Of a stretch of DNA of 64,000 bases, positions 61,940 to 64,000 are shown in pieces. Within the stretch, counting starts at the first letter, position 1. Each line of letters starts with the position of its first letter. Both the position numbers and the translations under genes were made by a program. Origin of the DNA: Pseudomonas putida (GTDB taxonomy: Bacteria > Pseudomonadota > Gammaproteobacteria > Pseudomonadales > Pseudomonadaceae); NCBI RefSeq assembly GCF_002906855.1, contig NZ_MINI01000038.1, positions 868,001-932,000 on the forward strand, given 5' to 3'. The notes under the pieces are model-generated. The model was not told where the DNA came from. It saw nothing but the letters and a program-made list of their open reading frames with translations, and did no database searches.

Positions 61940-62695
61940 ATGCGTCGCCCTATGGTAGCTGGTAACTGGAAGATGCACGGTACCCGCGCCAGCGTCGCTG
62001 AGCTGATCCTGGGCCTGGGCAATATGCCGGTGCCACCTGGTGTCGAAGTCGCGGTGTTCCCGCCGGCGCTGTTCATCAATCAAGTGATTGATGGGCTGCA
62101 GGGCAAGGGAATCACTGTCGGAGCACAGAATTCTGCAGTAAAGCCCGAACAGGGCGCGCTGACCGGTGAAGTTGCACCGAGTCAGTTGGTTGAAGCGGGT
62201 TGCAAGTTGGTCTTGATTGGCCACTCCGAGCGTCGCCAGATCATCGGCGAAAGTGAAGAAGTGCTGAAAGAGAAGTTTGCAGCCGCTCAACTTAGTGGTT
62301 TAATGCCGGTGCTCTGCGTAGGGGAAACTCTTGAAGAGCGTGAGGCAGGCAAGACCCTTGAAGTTGTCGGGGGTCAATTAAGCAGTATCATCGACGCGTT
62401 CGGTGTTAAGGCTTTCGCCAATGCAGTAATCGCCTATGAGCCGGTTTGGGCCATTGGCACAGGTTTGACGGCTTCGCCTCAGCAAGCTCAGGATGTGCAT
62501 GCAGCCATCCGTGCTCAGTTGGCGGCCGAAGACGCCGAAGTTGCCGCAAACGTGCAGCTTCTCTACGGCGGCAGCGTGAAGGCGGCCAATGCGGCCGAAC
62601 TGTTCGGCATGCCGGATATCGATGGGGGGCTCATTGGTGGAGCGTCCCTGAACGCAGACGAATTCGGTGCAATTTGTCGCGCCGCAGGAAACTGA
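61940..62695 (+). CDS. tpiA: Triosephosphate isomerase
   Basis: A 251-residue TIM barrel. Active site residues: N9/K11 in GNWKMHG, H95 in IGHSERR and E167 in [11 protein letters not shown], plus the phosphate loop LLYGGSVK. Interconverts DHAP and glyceraldehyde 3-phosphate. 66 bases after glmM; secG follows by 4 bases. Confidence 0.97.
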   Translation: MRRPMVAGNWKMHGTRASVAELILGLGNMPVPPGVEVAVFPPALFINQVIDGLQGKGITVGAQNSAVKPEQGALTGEVAPSQLVEAGCKLVLIGHSERRQIIGESEEVLKEKFAAAQLSGLMPVLCVGETLEEREAGKTLEVVGGQLSSIIDAFGVKAFANAVIAYEPVWAIGTGLTASPQQAQDVHAAIRAQLAAEDAEVAANVQLLYGGSVKAANAAELFGMPDIDGGLIGGASLNADEFGAICRAAGN

Positions 62696-62699
62696 ACAA

Positions 62700-63095
62700 A
62701 TGCTGGAAACAGTTATCGTTGTTTTTCATCTGTTGGCAGCGCTGTCGCTTGTAGTGCTGGTTCTGTTGCAACAGGGTAAAGGTGCGGAAGCAGGTGCATC
62801 TTTCGGCGCAGGTGCCTCAAATACTGTGTTCGGAAGCCAAGGTTCCGCTACGTTCCTGAGTAAATTGACTGCAATACTCGCTGCCACTTTCTTTTTGACA
62901 GCACTTGGGTTAGGATACTTCGCGAAGCAACAAGCTCACCAGCTTAGCCAAGCAGGTCTTCCAGATCCAGCGGTGCTAGAAGTGAAAGAGCCGCAGAAAC
63001 CGGCAGTTAATGATGATGTACCGGTGCTCCAGGAGCAGAAGAGCGACAACGCCCCTAAAGGTGATGTTCCTCCTCCAGCCGAAGAGCAGAAGTAA
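62700..63095 (+). CDS. secG: Preprotein translocase subunit SecG
   Basis: A 131-residue membrane protein with two helices (about 4-22 and 52-72) flanking the conserved [32 protein letters not shown] loop. The C-terminal tail is long, Pro/Glu/Lys rich. Part of SecYEG. The ATG overlaps nothing and lies 4 bases after tpiA. Confidence 0.95.
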   Translation: MLETVIVVFHLLAALSLVVLVLLQQGKGAEAGASFGAGASNTVFGSQGSATFLSKLTAILAATFFLTALGLGYFAKQQAHQLSQAGLPDPAVLEVKEPQKPAVNDDVPVLQEQKSDNAPKGDVPPPAEEQK

Positions 63096-63115
63096 CGGGT
63101 TTCAAATGTAGTATT

Positions 63116-63201
63116 GCCGAGGTGGTGGAATTGGTAGACACGCAACCTTGAGGTGGTTGTGCCCATAGGGTGTAGGGGTTCGAGTCCCCTTCTCGGTACC
63201 A
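63116..63201 (+). tRNA. tRNA-Leu (anticodon GAG)
   Basis: An 86-nt class II tRNA with encoded CCA. Acceptor GCCGAGG/TCTCGGT, anticodon loop TTGAGGT with GAG at 63150-63152, a long variable arm and T arm GGGGTTCGAGTCCCC. Follows secG by 20 bases. Confidence 0.97.
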
Positions 63202-63214
63202 ATTGAAGCTTGAG

Positions 63215-63237
63215 AGCCCGCTTTAGCGGGCTTTCTT
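63215..63237 (+). terminator. Terminator after tRNA-Leu
   Basis: AGCCCGC-TTTA-GCGGGCT followed by TTCTT. Confidence 0.85.
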
Positions 63238-63301
63238 GCAGGTGAAGGTTTGGGTTTGACCCATAAGCAGGTTAAGTCTTATACTTTCGCCCCAGCTTTG
63301 T

Positions 63302-63378
<77 letters not shown>

Positions 63379-63388
63379 GCTTCAGCGG

Positions 63389-63410
63389 AGCCCCTTTTCA
63401 GGGGCTTTTT
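63389..63410 (+). terminator. Terminator after tRNA-fMet
   Basis: AGCCCC-TTTTCA-GGGGCT followed by TTTT. Confidence 0.88.
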
Positions 63411-63459
63411 GCTAGCCGAACAAAATTTACGGCGTCGTTGTCCTACGGCGCTTTCAGGG

Positions 63460-63481
63460 ATGGGCGCTTCGCCCATTTTTT
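63460..63481 (+). terminator. Second terminator/attenuator before rimP
   Basis: ATGGGCG-CTT-CGCCCAT followed by a run of T, ending 29 bases before the rimP start codon. Since rimP-nusA-infB expression is often controlled by readthrough, it could be an attenuator. Confidence 0.8.
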
Positions 63482-63510
63482 ATTTGCACAGCATGCACGA
63501 GGGGGTTCAG

Positions 63511-63969
63511 GTGTCGAGCAAGCTAGAACAGTTGCAGGCCTTGTTGGCCCCGGTGGTCGAGGGTCTGGGCTATCAGTGCTGGGGGATCGAATTCGTATCC
63601 CAGGGTAAGCATTCGGTACTGCGCATCTATATCGACAAGGAAGACGGCATCCTGGTGGACGACTGCGAAGCGGTCAGCCGTCAGGCCAGCGCGATCCTCG
63701 ATGTGGAAGATCCGATCAGCAGCGAATATACCCTTGAGGTCTCCTCTCCAGGCATGGATCGCCCACTGTTCACTCTGGAACAGTTTGCCTCGCATGCCGG
63801 CGAACAAGTGAAGATCAAGCTGCGTTCACCCTTTGAGGGTCGTCGTAACTTCCAGGGCCTTCTCCGCGGTGTGGAGGATCAGGACGTGGTGGTCCAAGTG
63901 GACAACCAAGAGTTCCTGCTGCCGATCGACTCGATCGACAAGGCCAATATTATTCCCAGTTTTGACTGA
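63511..63969 (+). CDS. rimP: Ribosome maturation factor RimP
   Basis: A 152-residue protein for 30S assembly. [61 protein letters not shown] and a C-terminal Sm-like domain ([34 protein letters not shown]) are the family pattern. GTG at 63511 follows GAGGGGG; an ATG at 63493 is in frame but has no such site. The usual next genes (nusA, infB) would begin beyond the window. Confidence 0.95.
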   Translation: MSSKLEQLQALLAPVVEGLGYQCWGIEFVSQGKHSVLRIYIDKEDGILVDDCEAVSRQASAILDVEDPISSEYTLEVSSPGMDRPLFTLEQFASHAGEQVKIKLRSPFEGRRNFQGLLRGVEDQDVVVQVDNQEFLLPIDSIDKANIIPSFD

Positions 63970-64000
63970 GACGTGCCGGGCCCGGCGGACTATCCGGGCC

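Overview
The window looks like a chromosomal segment of a Pseudomonas putida-group bacterium. The core gene order is the familiar Pseudomonas one (smpB/ratA/rnfH/bamE/fur/recN/grpE-dnaK-dnaJ/dapB/carAB/greA/yhbY/rlmE/ftsH/folP/glmM/tpiA/secG/tRNA-Leu/tRNA-fMet/rimP). Composition is GC-rich, paired REP palindromes of the putida type occur between genes, and the lldPD-dld lactate operon lies next to smpB. No strain or species name is claimed.

Region 1 (1 to about 13.4 kb) is accessory. It opens with the 5' end of a response-regulator gene and a small hypothetical gene. A minus-strand stress-type cluster follows (Zn alcohol dehydrogenase, small PLDc_N-like membrane protein, membrane-anchored SDR). 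An IS3-family element (4061-5374) appears to have split a small ORF. After it comes visibly AT-richer DNA with an unrecognised membrane protein, a permuted NlpC/P60 (YiiX-like) hydrolase, another small membrane protein, an Abi/HEPN-type gene under a near-consensus promoter with an overlapping palindrome, and a two-gene Hachiman-like defence operon (DUF1837-type nuclease hamA plus helicase hamB). The border with the core genome (12.96-13.5 kb) carries a cluster of GTCAAT repeats.

Region 2 (13.5-34 kb) is variable core: yciC, DUF2076, NYN, a DnaQ-like exonuclease, an EamA transporter, rhlE, a HI0933-like flavoprotein, an HDAC-like amidohydrolase, a histidine phosphatase, GNAT, tesB, HAD and an MDR reductase. 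A glucarate locus (GntR regulator, MFS transporter, gudD, a broken gudP remnant joined to a truncated REP element) follows, then an amino acid permease of the GabP type, a large 79-bp-arm inverted repeat, a LysR/DHA2-MFS divergent pair, and the tmRNA gene ssrA.

Region 3 (34-64 kb) is housekeeping. It holds the lactate regulon (lldR divergent from lldP-lldD-dld, with a textbook LldR operator), smpB, ratA-rnfH, bamE, fur, recN, the heat-shock operon grpE-dnaK-dnaJ behind a sigma-32-type promoter, dapB, carA-carB-greA with a terminator-like hairpin in the carA leader, yhbY, rlmE, ftsH-folP-glmM, tpiA-secG, tRNA-Leu(GAG), tRNA-fMet(CAT) and rimP. The main biological interest lies in the defence-type island and its border repeats, the eroded glucarate locus, and several regulatory palindromes.
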